Shown here piece by piece: positions 11,004 through 23,499 of a stretch of 64,000 nt of DNA. The notes under the pieces were generated by a model. That model made no database searches. It was not told where the DNA came from and saw only the letters and a list, made by a program, of their open reading frames with translations. The translations under genes and the position numbers were made by a program. The first letter of the stretch is position 1; every line of letters begins with the position of its first letter. This stretch comes from Nymphalis io (Eukaryota; Arthropoda; Insecta; Lepidoptera; Nymphalidae), in contig NC_065903.1 of the NCBI RefSeq assembly GCF_905147045.1, forward strand, positions 2,418,001 through 2,482,000. Reading direction: 5' to 3'.

Positions 11004-11826
11004 ACTTAAGCCATTTGCCAGTTCAACCTTTATTACATAAATTTTTTTTACTTGATTCGTTTTAATCGTTGGATGATCAATAAAAATTGGCAAGTCTCCA
11101 TTGATTTTGGCCTTGAAAACAGCCATTGAAAAGAAATGAAAAATATTTTATGAGTTGCTGAATTATCTTAAAAAGTTTACCATCCGACGTTTAATATACA
11201 TATATTCCATATAGTTAAGAATTCAACGTTAGGTACTGTCCATAACTAGCAAGGAAATGGCTCCATAGAGCGCGTTGTCATTTAAGGCAAGATGGATGGC
11301 ACCAGACCACGTGGAAGGTCGTCCATGCGATTACCGACCAAATAAAAACAACTGTTGGCGGTTCTTTCCTTTAATGTACCAGGATCACCACTAATAGGGA
11401 CATATGGTGAAGGCTCGTGAGGCGAATAACATCTGCGACATAATTCATAACTACTTCATGGCGACCACGACTGCTCTGAAAAGTGTGTCACGACGAAGAA
11501 CAATTGTCTACAATATTAGTGTCTTCTTTTAATATTTATTATAATAACAATATCAGTGAGCCAAACACGTTGGCAAGGAAGGCCACTGAAATAAAAAAAT
11601 ATATACTCTATTTGTTTTACACGAATTTGTTAGTGTAGAGTTTTTTGATCCAATGGGCTATTGTTACCTCCACTCCACTAACCACAGCTGTAAATTTAAA
11701 TGGAGAGATAAATAGGAATATTAATATTTCATTAACTCGTACCTGTGACGGAACACCCAGCAGTTGTAAAATATAAAAATTTAGAATAGAATTTATTATA
11801 ATATTATAACGTATAGTGCCAAAGTA
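11004..11826. other. spacer without recognised gene
   Basis: Nothing recognisable is present. The stretch 11240-11480 is less AT-rich than its surroundings and could be a decayed repeat, but I cannot assign it. Confidence 0.35.
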
Positions 11827-11838
11827 TATAGTAGGTAT

Positions 11839-12175
11839 TTTTTTTTTCGCATTGAGTAATACTGTTGGCCTTGCTGGGCGAGTTGAACTCAGCCGGATAT
11901 TGGGAGCCACACAGGGCTCAAGAGAGACGGACGTCCTAAGGGTGCCTCCTGTGAGGCCGGACCTCAGCTTAGGACTCCGTTGAAATCGGGAGGGAGGGAC
12001 GTGTGCATTATTAGCGCCGTCATACGCCTAAGCGTTGACGGGACGTAACGTAAGAGGGTCGTCGACCCCGCCGGCGGGGTCAGTGTGTGTCGTTTGTGTT
12101 CCCTAACAAGTGCATGTTGGCAGCGGTGAGTCTATCGACTGGATCGAGTAGGACGTGCTTAGGTCGCCTACAGGT
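11839..12175 (-). mobile_element. unassigned GC-rich retroposed element with poly(A)
   Basis: On the minus strand this roughly 337-bp GC-rich block ends in CTCAATGCG followed by about ten A residues (T run at about 11839-11848). It is flanked by an imperfect 12-bp duplication TATAGTAGRTAT (11827-11838 and 12176-12187, one mismatch). It includes the palindrome CCCCGCCGGCGGGG. There is no open frame of note. It is either the 3' UTR of a 5'-truncated GC-rich LINE or a non-coding retroposon. Its composition contrasts strongly with the flanks. Confidence 0.6.
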
Positions 12176-12187
12176 TATAGTAGATAT

Positions 12188-12755
12188 ACGCGCCATTCAC
12201 ATATAAAAGAGTAGAGAGCTGCGGTGGAGATATTCGCCATATCAAATTACGAGTCAACCTTACCCCCAAGGCATCACAAAAACAAGGAATATTTTTTTTA
12301 GCCTAATAATAAAGTAATATTAATTAATACTTCTTAAGATGGTAAGGCTTCATAAAATGTAATCATTTTTATAATACTACTTTATGAAAACGTGTTTCAA
12401 AACTGGAGCGATTATCGGTAGCAAGAGATTGGCCAACGTTATAAACATAATTAAGGCATTTAGTATCTTATCGTTCAGGGAATAAAAACTAAATTCAAAT
12501 GAAAAAAAATTAACACGAAACATTTGTTTATTGTACGTCGTTCTAAGTAAAATTATGTCTGTTTACTGTTGATAAAATTGTAATGCTTGTAAATGCGGAG
12601 TTAATTTGCATGCGTGAATAAGCGGAAGATATTTTTTTAATAGAATAATGTCATATAAAATTTGCCTTTATAAACTGTCATTTTTTTAATAACCTTGTAA
12701 GAAATTCTTCTGGTTGGGTTTTGATAAATAACGTAACAGCCGGTAAATGTTCCAG
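12188..12755. other. AT-rich spacer
   Basis: I see no gene in this stretch. Confidence 0.35.
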
Positions 12756-12760
12756 AGCTA

Positions 12761-12924
12761 TCCAGGTCCGGACTTAGAGATTCAAGGCCCCTAGAAATAT
12801 ATTGAATATATTGAAGTTCGAGGCCCTCGCACTCCAAAAGCGGTAGGAGGAAATACATATTATTTTTGAATGGGGCTCCATTCAGCCACAAGATCCGTGG
12901 CTTGGACATAAATCCGGACCTGGA
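12761..12924. mobile_element. MITE-like element with 12-bp terminal inverted repeats
   Basis: The ends TCCAGGTCCGGA (12761-12772) and TCCGGACCTGGA (12913-12924) are perfect inverted repeats. Similarity continues inward (CTTAG against TTTAT). The 164-bp interior has no coding potential. I see no clear target-site duplication, so the superfamily is unknown. Confidence 0.55.
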
Positions 12925-12989
12925 TTTATCATCATAATAATAAATGTTAAAATAAAGGTGAAACCTTTGCTTGTTAGCTTTTCCGGATT

Positions 12990-13085
12990 CTTGAAAAAGC
13001 AATTAGTAGGCTCATTAGCTGGAAAATTACTACCACCGTCCATAGACATCTGCGACACCCAAGGGCTTGCAGGTGCGTTGCCGGC
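12990..13085. repeat. lepidopteran short repeat fragment
   Basis: It contains GGGCTTGCAGGTGCGTTGCC and GCTTTTAAGGAATGAG, a text I know as a common dispersed repeat in moth and butterfly DNA. Only about 95 bases are recognisable here, so orientation and family limits are uncertain. Confidence 0.5.
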
Positions 13086-13227
13086 TTTTAAGGAATGAGT
13101 ACGGTAACATGTTTCATATATTAAAAAAATTAGCACTCCAGGAGATTTTTAAGCAAACGCTGTCAAAATTATAACACATACAAAATAACTTTGTATGAGT
13201 GATTTGTAGGTATCTAAAGTGTCTGAA

Positions 13228-13498
13228 GCCGAGATGGCCCTGTGGTAAGAACGCGTGAATCTTAACTGATGATCGTGGGTTCAAACCCGGGCAAGCACCA
13301 CTGAATTTTCTTGTGCTTAATTTGTGATTATAATTGATCTCGTGCTTTACAGTGAAGAAAAACATCGTGAGGAAACCTGCATGTGTCTAATTTCACTGAA
13401 GTTCTGCCACATGTGAATTCTACCAACCCGCATTGTCCTCAAAAAGAGGAGAGGAGGCCTTTAGCCCAGCAGTGGGACATTCACAGGCTGTTACGGTA
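13228..13498 (+). repeat. SINE-A copy, nearly full length
   Basis: It runs from GCCGAGATGGCCCTGTGG (head) through the B box GGGTTCAAACCCGGG to the tail GGCTGTTACGGTAA. About 30 bases in the 3' half (GGAGCAGCGTGGTGGAATAAG segment) are missing. Confidence 0.9.
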
Positions 13499-14230
13499 AA
13501 GTGTCTATAGAAAAAATAACAATAGCATACATATGTGTATATAAAAAAACTATAAAAAATAACTTCAACAGTTATTTAGTTTAATTTTCACTAGTATCAA
13601 AATCACTACATATTACAAAAAAGGCACCACGTCAAGTCTGTCTGTTTGAACTATTGAAGGGATTGTCATACACTTTCCACAAGTGGACAGAGTGATGTAT
13701 AGATGTTAGATTTTACAGGTAAAATGCATTAAGGTTCTGTTTAAATTGCTATTTTAATTATCATTAAATAACACCAATAGAATTATATATAATATGATAT
13801 GTTTTAAGAAGATAAATATTGCTTTTTACACTTCGCGATTCGGACCTGCAGTTTTTATATTATGAGATATTATTATTATAAATGGTATATATTATTGAAG
13901 AAATACACTGAGCGGATTGTTAAACGTAACCCTATAATAGAAGCAGTCACAGTTGATTGAAAACTAAAATCTAAATTTTTCAAAGCAATACACTCGACCC
14001 TTACCAAAGAGCTCTTGATATGAGAAACCAAGGTCGTACATTGTTCTTTTGTCTCTTATGTTAATACTTAGAAAAGATACACTTGACCCCTATTTTTAAA
14101 AATAGAACAATGAAATGAACATACAATACAAATACTAATAAATGACGATATGAAATTATTATTTATGGAAAATATTCAAGTACATGAGCGGCTAATATAA
14201 TTTATTTCGATATGTTTATTTGATTAAAGA
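13499..14230. other. AT-rich spacer
   Basis: No gene was recognised. Confidence 0.35.
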
Positions 14231-14244
14231 ACTCCTTTACAAAA

Positions 14245-14544
14245 AAAACGAGATGATCTAGTGGTTAGAACGCGTGAATCTTAACCGATGATTGTGAGTT
14301 CAAACTCGGACCAGCACCGCTGAATTTTCATGTGCTTAATTTGTGTTTATAATTAATTTCGTGCTTGACGATGAAGGAAAACATCTTAAGGAAAACTGCA
14401 TGTGTCTGATTTCATTGGAATTCTGCCATATGTGTATTCTACCAACCTGCATTGAAGCAACGTGGTGGAATAAGCTCCTAATCTTCTCCTTAAAAGGGAG
14501 AGGAGGCCTTAGTCCAGCAGTGGGACATTAACAGGCTGTTACGT
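14245..14544 (+). repeat. SINE-A copy with 14-bp target-site duplication
   Basis: This full-length copy is flanked by ACTCCTTTACAAAA at 14231-14244 and 14545-14558. The duplication fixes the element borders: the head starts at the tRNA-like region and the 3' end is GGCTGTTACGT. It is diverged, with the B box changed to GAGTTCAAACTCG. Confidence 0.9.
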
Positions 14545-14559
14545 ACTCCTTTACAAAAT

Positions 14560-17500
14560 TTCAGTACATTCTTATGAAAAATAAAGTTGATTTATAGTTT
14601 TTGAGATATTAAAAAAAACTAACCACATCTTGTTAGGGTTTTGGTTCGTTCAGGTGAAGAACCACTCTTCATCATATTCTATCGCCATAATATGTGCCAT
14701 TTGTTTAATATTTCGTGCATTATTTTCTAAAATTAATTCACTTTTAAAATATTTACCCTGGAATAAATCTATTTGAGAAAAATTCAAATGAAGATTAATA
14801 GAGATATTACGGATGAAAGCGGCTTGCATTAATTTCCCATAGAATTTATGGACAGCGATTTATATTAAATGTTTTTGTTTATAATCTGTTTTTCAACCGT
14901 TTTTAGTGCTGTTTGTCTTGTCAGAGATATATTTAAGCTTGATTGGATTAAATAAAATTACTCGTTTCAGTAGATTTTATTTATTTATTTATAAAAATAT
15001 CACCAACCAAAAGTTATATATTATTAATTTTATTTTTTTCTTTTAATTATGTAACTACAAGTTCATTTAAAATATGCTAAGCGTAATAGTAGTCAAACTT
15101 TATTTATTTATTTTCGTCATAACTTAAAAGATTTTTCGATTATAATTTGTTTTATTAACTTAACAAACTGCTTTTTAATTATACACTAACATTGTGAACG
15201 AAAACTGGTAGGTAATTACTGTATCATAGTCTAAATTTCTGAAAACTTACTAAAAAGAATGCCTTTCTTGAATGAAGTTTTGGCTTTTTACTAAGCTGTA
15301 TGTTCTGCGCAATCTGTTTGCGTTGGTAACAAAAAAACGGCATTGTAAATAATGCATAATGAAGAGGCAGCACGCGATGAAAAAGTTACGTATATTAAAT
15401 ACAAGGGCGGTAATTATTTCGAAATCGGTTTTGCTATATAGATGCGATAGATACAATATTTAAACTAGTAAGCAGATATTATAGATAATCGAACATTGAA
15501 TATCACTAATTTATTTTAAATAAAACTGTAATGTAAATTAATCTCTAAGACCATATAAATTAATGAATTTAAAAAAAAACCACCACAAATTCTACTTACA
15601 AGGCTTCTTTCCTAAAATAAACGGAAAAATATCTCAAGTCACAAACTTGTACTGCCGTTCTCATTTGATACACGAACGACTTAACAAAACATTCAAATAA
15701 AATATAGCGTTAAACAATCGCTCACAATATTTTAATTTCAGAATTTTACTGATATATGAATAATACTAAAATTGTCATAACGGAATAGAATTTTAAAAAT
15801 CGAATACGTTGACGTTATTATTAATAATTTTCCGGTTAATTTAGCGCAAATGAATCCAGTCATAATAGGGTAATCTAACTTTACTTCGCTAACGTATGTG
15901 AACCATATTACTTTCAGCGTACTGCATGCGAATGGTGAAACGATTACGTTTGTTTAACGACATAACGCAGCTATGGATGGATTACACAATTTTGTGTGAA
16001 AAGAATTTCACTATTTTTTTTTCAGCCTTTTGCCGTCCACTGCTATACGAAAGCCTGGCTTTTCACTATATTAGAGATTTAAAATTTATAAATAATAGCA
16101 GTTTTAAACCAATCTCGATATTATTTAAAATTTATTTTATTATCACCAGCACCAAAAGGGGTGAAAATATACCTTAATACGCTGATTGAGAACAGTTTAT
16201 ATAAATTCAGTTGTAAGACATGCGACACAGAGTTACAAGAGAAGTAAATAAAAGCTTATAATAGAATGAAGTCAAAACGTAATTTTTAAGATATTTTTTT
16301 TGTATTTTTTTAATCCTAAGTTGTTATTTGTTATACTAATTGCAATTGTTATTTGCCACCGCAGGGTTTCTTAGTAATTAGAAAAATAATTTCGCTCCTA
16401 AGACCAAACCATTACTTACAAAGCTAATTATAATTGGGCCTGTGAGAAGCTTTGTAAATATAACGATGCACAAAAATATTGTTTTGGTGGAAATATTCGA
16501 TTGATAAAGTAATTTGGTCGGGTTATAAATTCGTTTGCAATACAAATTTACGAAGTACCGTTTAAATCAAAACATTCGATACCAGGCTCTCATAAGCGTA
16601 TGAGAGATATGCACTCACTTTTTTGAGTAGTGAAAATAATAAAATAGACAATATAATTGATTCACTAGTTTGGTTTAAAATTATTTAACATTGTTAAGAA
16701 TTTATATAATTTTCCATCAATATTCGAATGAAGTTCAGTGATATAAATCTGTCTATTGCAAATTTCAGAGGAAAACCGATTAAGGCTATTATTGTTTCCA
16801 TATCTGGCATATCTTGAAGATGTTTCTATCAAACTAATAAATAAAAATCGACAAAAAAAATTGTATCACCACTTAAAATTACATTGCTGCTATAAATAAT
16901 AATAACAGCATTTATTAAATGAAACGGTAAACATTACATAAGTATTCAAAGATATATATTTTTAAATGGCCAAATTATTTCAAATATAAATGGAATTTAG
17001 GTAAATTAATTTAAAGTTATTAATTAATAAAATTAGATTTTCTTTTATTTATGGTCGCTTTTTAATCATTGGTTACATTTTTATGAAAAATTTATGTTTT
17101 TAAAACTTACAAAAACAGCGAAAACGACAACCCAAATTCCTTATATTAAATTTACCTGGTGCTTGATAAAACGACTGCAAAACGCTTTTTTTCTATAAAA
17201 CTTCAGACGAAAACGAACAAAAAAGTACCAGGTTTTTAAGTCACGTTTAAACCAAAACACGAGCTACCAGGATACCATAAACATGCAAAAGTGCTCAAAT
17301 ACTTTAAGGTATATTATTGCCATGAAATTATATATTTTATTGTTTTACAACAAGGTTCAAATGCGCTTGACACATTAAAAGCTAATATTACGTTTTATTA
17401 AAAAGATAAAGCATTTCAATGAGGAGATAATAAGATCGCATGAAGTTGTGTAATAATTATATTTAACAATAGACCGTTCTAACCAATATTATAAATGCGA

Positions 17501-18100
17501 ATGTGAGTTTATTTATTTGTTTGTTACGCTTCCTCGTTTTACTACGGAATCAATCATCGTTAAATATTGCATACACATTCTAAGGGGTACAGAAAAGGGT
17601 ATATATGTATGTGTATGTAAATATAATATATATATTGTTTTAAACATAACTTAATAATGCAACAAGCTGAAAATGTATTAATCAGCACTGGATGACAGCT
17701 AAGTACGTATATAAAATAGATTAATATTTATTATTGGACTAATGTCTATGGTTGATGGTTACCACTTTGTTAAGTTTGTTTACTATCCATACTATCCATT
17801 TAAAATAATACATTGAAGTTTGAACCTTGCTCATTGAAATCTTTATAACACATTGGTGTTAAGGATGTCTCGTCATATTTAAGTCACAGCGCCCTGACTC
17901 TTGGGAAATTATTATATCCAAACCTAGGTATAAACCTTAAAGACAGTTGGATAAGAAAATTATTATTTAGAATATATTAAGACCAGTAACTACTAGATAG
18001 TTATTAGTTGATGATGATGTCAGCGCACAAGTGATATCGCAAATAAATAACGTACTTAACGCTATTTATTCCATTCTCATAATGCGATTTGCTGACAAAT
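14560..18100. other. long AT-rich stretch, no gene seen
   Basis: This is 3.5 kb of low-complexity AT-rich sequence. A few open frames of 60-85 codons occur (for example plus 15926-16177, minus 15250-15456) but carry no domain I recognise. Around 17485-17600 there is a text like ATAAATGCGAATGTGAGTTT that recurs near 45120 and 56800, probably a small dispersed repeat. Confidence 0.4.
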
Positions 18101-18104
18101 ATAA

Positions 18105-18427
18105 TCCAAAAGAGAACCGAATTTATCGACATAGCTCAAAGGATTAGTAAGCTGTAGTGACAGTGGGCTGGTCACATTTGTCGCAGAACCGACAACCAAT
18201 GAAGTAGACGTGTTCTGGAGTACCATGTAGAGTACCGTACCGTGAAGAGACCGTGCCTTGGAAAACGTAACGCAGGACGCCCTTTAGCTAGGTGGAGTGA
18301 CGATATACGCAAAGTGGCTAGCAGCGGAGGATATTGAGAGCTGAAGATCGAGCTCAGTGGCGTGCTATTGGTGAGGCCTATATTCAGCAGTGGACGATGA
18401 AGGGCTGATGATGATGATGATGATGAC
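18105..18427 (+). pseudogene. RTE-clade LINE 3' end
   Basis: Broken plus-strand frames encode the C-terminus typical of RTE reverse transcriptases: IAQRISKL-like text, then after frameshifts RAEDRAQWRAIGEAYIQQW, a stop, and a (TGA)n tail at about 18404-18427. The tail type and the GEAYIQQW end identify the RTE group. Only the last 300 bases remain. It shares its last bases with SINE-A (see findings). Confidence 0.8.
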
Positions 18428-19065
18428 AAACCTGACGCGGTTGGATAGAGTTCAAGATTAACGTTCTTTTCGAAGCATGGAAGTGTAAGAACTGCCAACT
18501 TTTAAGATTGTGGATGCTGTTTTAACTAGGACCGCAGGATTCTTGAAACATTGTAAGCTAGCGTTTTTTTTCATGCTGTGAAAAACTTTAGAACGACACC
18601 CAGGCCTCTGGGGTGGGAACTGGTTTATGTGAGATTTTTTTAACTAACATCATTACGAGGCTGCGGCGACTAACAACAGATATTAATGTTTTTTACATAT
18701 AAGCAATTCGATTTTTCAAAATATATTTTTGCGATTTTGTTTCTTTAATGCTTTCTAGATTTATTATAAGTATTGATAAGCTTGTTTCACACCGTCGAAG
18801 CCGTAAATAACTGCTAGGGCAAAACATTTTTCCTTTTTTATAGATTTTCAAATAAAGACGCCATCACGTTTACACCAAAAAATATTTTAGGATAAAGAAC
18901 CAGGAAATATTTTCGTAAATTTATGTAGACACTAGATATCTTATAAGACGTGTGAATTTGGGGTTAGTTTTCACCGTACCTTTTCTGATACCGGCTTAAT
19001 GATAAGGCAAATTTATTACGTTTTCCTTTGTATCATATCAAGACTAACATAACCACACTGACCTT
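18428..19065. other. spacer without recognised gene
   Basis: Nothing recognisable except the beginning of the degenerate SINE-A at its right end. Confidence 0.35.
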
Positions 19066-19295
19066 GACACGTTGAATCTTAATCGAAGATTGCTTTAAAA
19101 CCGCTCAAGCACCAATGATTTTTCATGACATTAATTTTTGTTTATAATTCATATTGCGATCGGCGATCAAGCTTAAAAACTTGAAATGAAGGTTGCATTA
19201 GTCGGATAAAGTTCTACATATATGTACATATTTAACTCGTATGGGTTCAGCGTGGTGGAAAAAGCTTCACACCTTCTCCTTGAGAACTTTCGCAC
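19066..19295 (+). repeat. SINE-A, highly diverged
   Basis: Scattered SINE-A landmarks remain in order: GTTGAATCTTAATCGA, GCTCAAGCACC, TTGTTTATAATTCAT, GGTTCAGCGTGGTGGA and CACCTTCTCCTTGAG. It is an old copy. Confidence 0.6.
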
Positions 19296-19884
19296 GGTCA
19301 CTTTATGGAAACTGCATTAGCCAGCAGTTTTTTCGAACATACATATATGACTTGGGAACCTTGAAGAAGAGCGTATACATACTTTATAGGCCTTTAAAGC
19401 TTGTATAATATAATAGTTAATTATAAGTTTTATTGATACCTTTGTTATCATACTAATGTTTATTTATTGAGTTTATTTTTATAAAAATGATATCTTTTAT
19501 ATTTTTAGTATTATTTCGGCACTTTTTTGTTTACAATAATAGTTATCTATTTATTTATTTATTCAAATTACAACTCAGCTTATTTCTAATGAATACAAGA
19601 TTAATGCAGTAAAAATTTAACTACGTTAGCGTACATAATAATGCTAAACAACCCAAGTCCGATTCATATTACCGTACCAGGTGAACTGTATGACGTTAGG
19701 CGCAAAATTCTCGATGACGTGTGACTAGCTGCAAAGTATATGCCAAAATTACACTCTGCTTCTATTCCGATAAGTATAGTACATTTATTTTATAACAAAT
19801 TGTATACTGCAAATATACACGCGGTCGTTAGTGTGTGTGTGTCTGTGTGCAAGAGAGATCTATGTAATTTTAATGTATGTATTT

Positions 19885-20030
19885 AAGTTTTTTTTTATTA
19901 TAGATGGTATGCTGTCTGGAAAGTGAGCCACCTGCTGTAATATTGTCTACTATAAGAAATGCTGTTTGGTAGTAGAATTTCTTATGACGTCTACCCAACT
20001 TGCACAAAATCCTACCACAAAGTAAAATTA
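19885..20030 (-). repeat. SINE-B, degenerate
   Basis: It shows the T run and TTATAGATGG (tail side), ATAAGAAATG, and CTACCCAACTTGCACAAAATCC (head side). The middle is deleted. Confidence 0.6.
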
Positions 20031-20199
20031 TTAACACAAACAAAACAGTCAATATCTGTTTTGTTCCAAAAAGAAACATGAATATAAGTCGCATGTCGAT
20101 TATTATTATGAGTAGTAGTGTACTTTTAGATGTTGTAATTGCCGTCCCATCTGATTGTGAGTTTGAGTGAATAGAGATTTCACCTTTGTACAATACGAG

Positions 20200-21800
20200 T
20201 ATGTTTTGCGCTCATAAATATCTGCCTTCTTGTTGGGAAGCCATTTTGAAAAAATGGAATATTTGAAAATACCCCAGAATATACTAATCGCACAGTATCG
20301 ATGTTGCCGGGCTGAGACTATCTGAAAAAGTTGAAAAAAATGCTAATGAAGGTAATATAGTACGGCGGTTGATACCTGGCTCGAACATGATTATATTATA
20401 ATATCTCATTTATATAAAAATATATAAAAAAATTGCCAGGTTAGCTACCTGTATTAAAAAAAAGAATCATGGGTGAGGTCGTAAGAATATTAATTGCTAC
20501 CAATAAAATATCATAGGATTTACAGGGATTATTATAAAAGCTTCAAATATATTATAATAATAACTCATAACATATTATACATGTTTACCCTAAAAGTGAT
20601 AAATAACTCTTTAAGCTAGCTTAGATTGAGCTGGTAAGAAGTGCGGTTAGGTGCGGGAGGTACGTATTCGTATTGGTTATGACACACTGCGCGGGAAATA
20701 AATAGACTTGAGTGCGGCTGCTGGTTTTTTCTATATTTTTTATGCGATAAAAAATATATGATGTAAGGTAAAAAATATATTTATAATACAGCATTATTCT
20801 ACCTTACTACTTATATTCACTTTAATTTAAGTGGAAAAACTACGCCGATATATAATTTTTTTTCGAAGTCATAATGAATGACTCGTTCAATGATATCTCG
20901 TTAGTTCAAAGTCAAAGTATTTGTATTCACTCTTGGTTGCAATCGGCTTTAATATAAGAGTTGTGAAATTTTCATTATAATTAAACACAGTATTATTTTT
21001 TTACAAACCCTAAAACCCAATGTATGACATAATCTACACGAGGAAGCGCTGCAGTACAGCGTACGTCACAAAGTGTAATAAATAATCAATGACGTCATAT
21101 ATCTCCCAGAATCGCATCAATGTATCAAGTTGAGGCGCTCATTATGTCGGGTCGCCTGTAATCAATAGATCTTTGATCAGATCTCTGAGAGTGAAATGAG
21201 ATCCAAGTTTTTGATTCGTAATTATTAGAAGTTACTCGATTCTATTCACAAATACAGAGATACATAATACAGAAATGCCGCTACTGGTTGTGACATAGTA
21301 GGGCTGGTTATTTTTTACCATAGAAAATTTGAATTACATTTCAACATAGAAATGCGGCTAGCAATCCGTGTGGTCATAATTTATACAGTAGCTATTTTTA
21401 ATTAAGTTTAATACTAAAACATTTTTTAAATAAATAATATCTATTTATTTATATATTTTTCGATTTAAATAATAATTTAAATCGAAATAACTTAAAACGA
21501 TCGGTTATAGACCTTTGGTAAAAGAACGCACAATGGTTGTTAAATTGAATACGTTTTTTATTATAAGAATATAAATAACTGTATAAAAACCTAAACTAGA
21601 CAAAGAGACAAAAAGATAATATAAAATAATGCTCTTAAGACGTTAATCTTAATATTAAGGGCTGTCTTTTTCAGACAACATTTTAATAAAAAATAGAGAT
21701 TGAAACGTTTTTATTTGGTGTTATTTTGGTTTTTCTCTTTTAATTTTTATTTCAAAGCATTAGATTTACATCTTGTTTTATATTATTATTAATAATGTAG
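20200..21800. other. AT-rich stretch, no gene seen
   Basis: No coding sequence was recognised. A perfect 11-bp inverted repeat TCGATTTAAAT / ATTTAAATCGA lies near 21460-21485. Confidence 0.4.
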
Positions 21801-21811
21801 TCAACTGTCGC

Positions 21812-22095
21812 GTTGATATAATGGCTAGCTTATAAAGCAGACGCTGAGGTCAGGGGTTCAAACCTCGGCCCTATAAATAAGTTATTGGTTTTTGGCGAAA
21901 AATTCTCAATGCCCGGATTTTGTACCTTGGGCGTGTTTACTCTCTTAAAGTACGTGATGGTGTTGGTCCTGCACTTGATTTTTTTTAGAAGTTATCGCAT
22001 TTGCCGTTCCATCCTGCTTGTCCTGCATTGATGTCTAGTATTCCTTGAGAATGGCTGCCTTGAAAATGTGGAGTCCTGACCGTTATCTTCATAAA
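21812..22095 (+). repeat. SINE-C copy with tRNA-like head
   Basis: The head TTGATATAATGGCTAGCTT with B box GGGGTTCAAACCTCGG resembles a tRNA. The body continues with AAGTTATTGGTTTTT, AATTCTCAATGCCCGGA and GGTCCTGCACTTGA. Parts of the same family occur at 37117, 56395 and 60765. It is a tRNA-derived repeat, not a working tRNA gene: acceptor arms do not pair. Confidence 0.65.
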
Positions 22096-22622
22096 TGTCG
22101 TACCTAGGTTGTTGTTTCAAAAAATGTAAATTATCAAGTTATTTATAAGTGCAATATAAAATGAAACAACGCTAAAGGGTCTGTGTTTGACGTATCTGTA
22201 ACAAGATAACCATCTTATAATGTCATTGTTAGTGTTACTGAGATGCAAATGACGGGTGAGTAGAATTATCATCCGCTTCAGAGCTTCGTAATAAGTTCAA
22301 AGACTCAAGTCTCAAGCAAAGTCGAATCTAATTTAAATATTTCAATCTGACATTTTAATTTTCTTTGATATATTATAAGAAATTTGAACGTTAATTGGTG
22401 ATAGTTTTTGTGTTGGTCCTAAGTAGCTACAATCTTTAAACACTGTTTAGGTATACAGTGATAGAAGGCGCTCATTAAATAAATAACTTATTAATAAAAA
22501 AAATACTATATGGCCTAATCATATTTTGAAAAAGTATAATTTATACTTATATCATAAATATGACAAAATCCATGATAATTTCGTTAATCACTGTCTGATT
22601 TCTATTTAAATTTACATTTAAT

Positions 22623-22771
22623 TTACAGTACAGTAACAGCCTGTGAACGTTACACTGCTGGGCTAAGGCCTCCTCTCCTTTTTTGAGGAGAAGGTTTTTT
22701 AGCTAATTCCACCACGCTGCTCCAATGCGGGTTGGTGGATGCGTTCTTACCACTGGGCCATCCCGGCTCAC
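22623..22771 (-). repeat. SINE-A with internal deletion
   Basis: The minus-strand copy joins the 3' third (GTAACAGCCTGTGAACG... GGGTTGGTGGA) directly to the first 30 bases of the head (TGCGTTCTTACCACTGGGCC). It is flanked by the 9-bp duplication ACATTTAAT (22614-22622, 22772-22780), so the deleted form itself seems to have been inserted, or the deletion came later. Confidence 0.8.
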
Positions 22772-22780
22772 ACATTTAAT

Positions 22781-23195
22781 GTGCCTTAGTTAAATCTATT
22801 TAATAATATAATTAAAAAAATGCACTCTTTTGGTGCTGATACATACCAGGTTGTTATTATACTAAACATATTATATGTTTTAGTATATGGATTAAAATAA
22901 AACTTTTGTGATGTAAAATATTTATTGACGCGCCTTAAGGACTAACGACCGATTCGCATGTCTTGGCGACAAACGGCATAACTCTTTCTTATATCGCCAT
23001 GCCATTTCTCTGCCACCGCACCCTTGTGTTACCATTTTATTAATTATCTGTATCGGTCCGTTGGATATGACTTGTAATAAAATTACATCTGTCCATTAAC
23101 TGTCATTGTGGGAGATGACAACTGTCATGGTAAGAGGCTTAAAAATTTTGGATGAACAACCAACAGATACAGAACATATCTAATATCTCTTACTT
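22781..23195. other. spacer without recognised gene
   Basis: Nothing recognisable was found. Confidence 0.35.
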
Positions 23196-23198
23196 AAG

Positions 23199-23497
23199 TT
23201 TTTTTTTTTTTTTTATAGAATAGGAAGGCGGACGAGCATATGGGCCACCTGATGGTAAGTGGTCACCAACGCTCTTAGACATTAGCATTGTAAGAAATGT
23301 CAACCATCGCTTACATATCCAATGCGCCACCAACCTTGGGAACTAAGATTTTATGTCCCTTGTGCCTGTAATTACACTGGCTCACTCACCCTTCAAACCG
23401 GAACACAACAATACCAAGTATTGCTGTTTTGCGGTAGAATATCTGATGAGTGGGTGGTACCTACCCAGACGAGCTTGCACAAAGCCCTACCACCAGT
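23199..23497 (-). repeat. SINE-B, full-length and well preserved
   Basis: This is the cleanest SINE-B copy. It has a T run (poly(A) tail) at 23199-23213, the ATAGAATAGGAAGGCGGACG tail box, a central GGGAACTAAGATTTTATGTC, and the head CCCAGACGAGCTTGCACAAA ending CCACCAGTA. It can serve as the reference for the other copies in the window. Confidence 0.9.
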
Positions 23498-23499
23498 AT

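Noticed and set aside
15926..16177. Isolated open frames of 60-100 codons in the AT-rich 14.5-18 kb stretch as host exons.
   Set aside because: No recognisable domain, no convincing splice sites, and lengths expected by chance.
21812..21875. Possible tRNA gene with GGTTCAAACC B box.
   Set aside because: The acceptor stem does not pair and the sequence continues as a repeat body found elsewhere; it is a SINE head.
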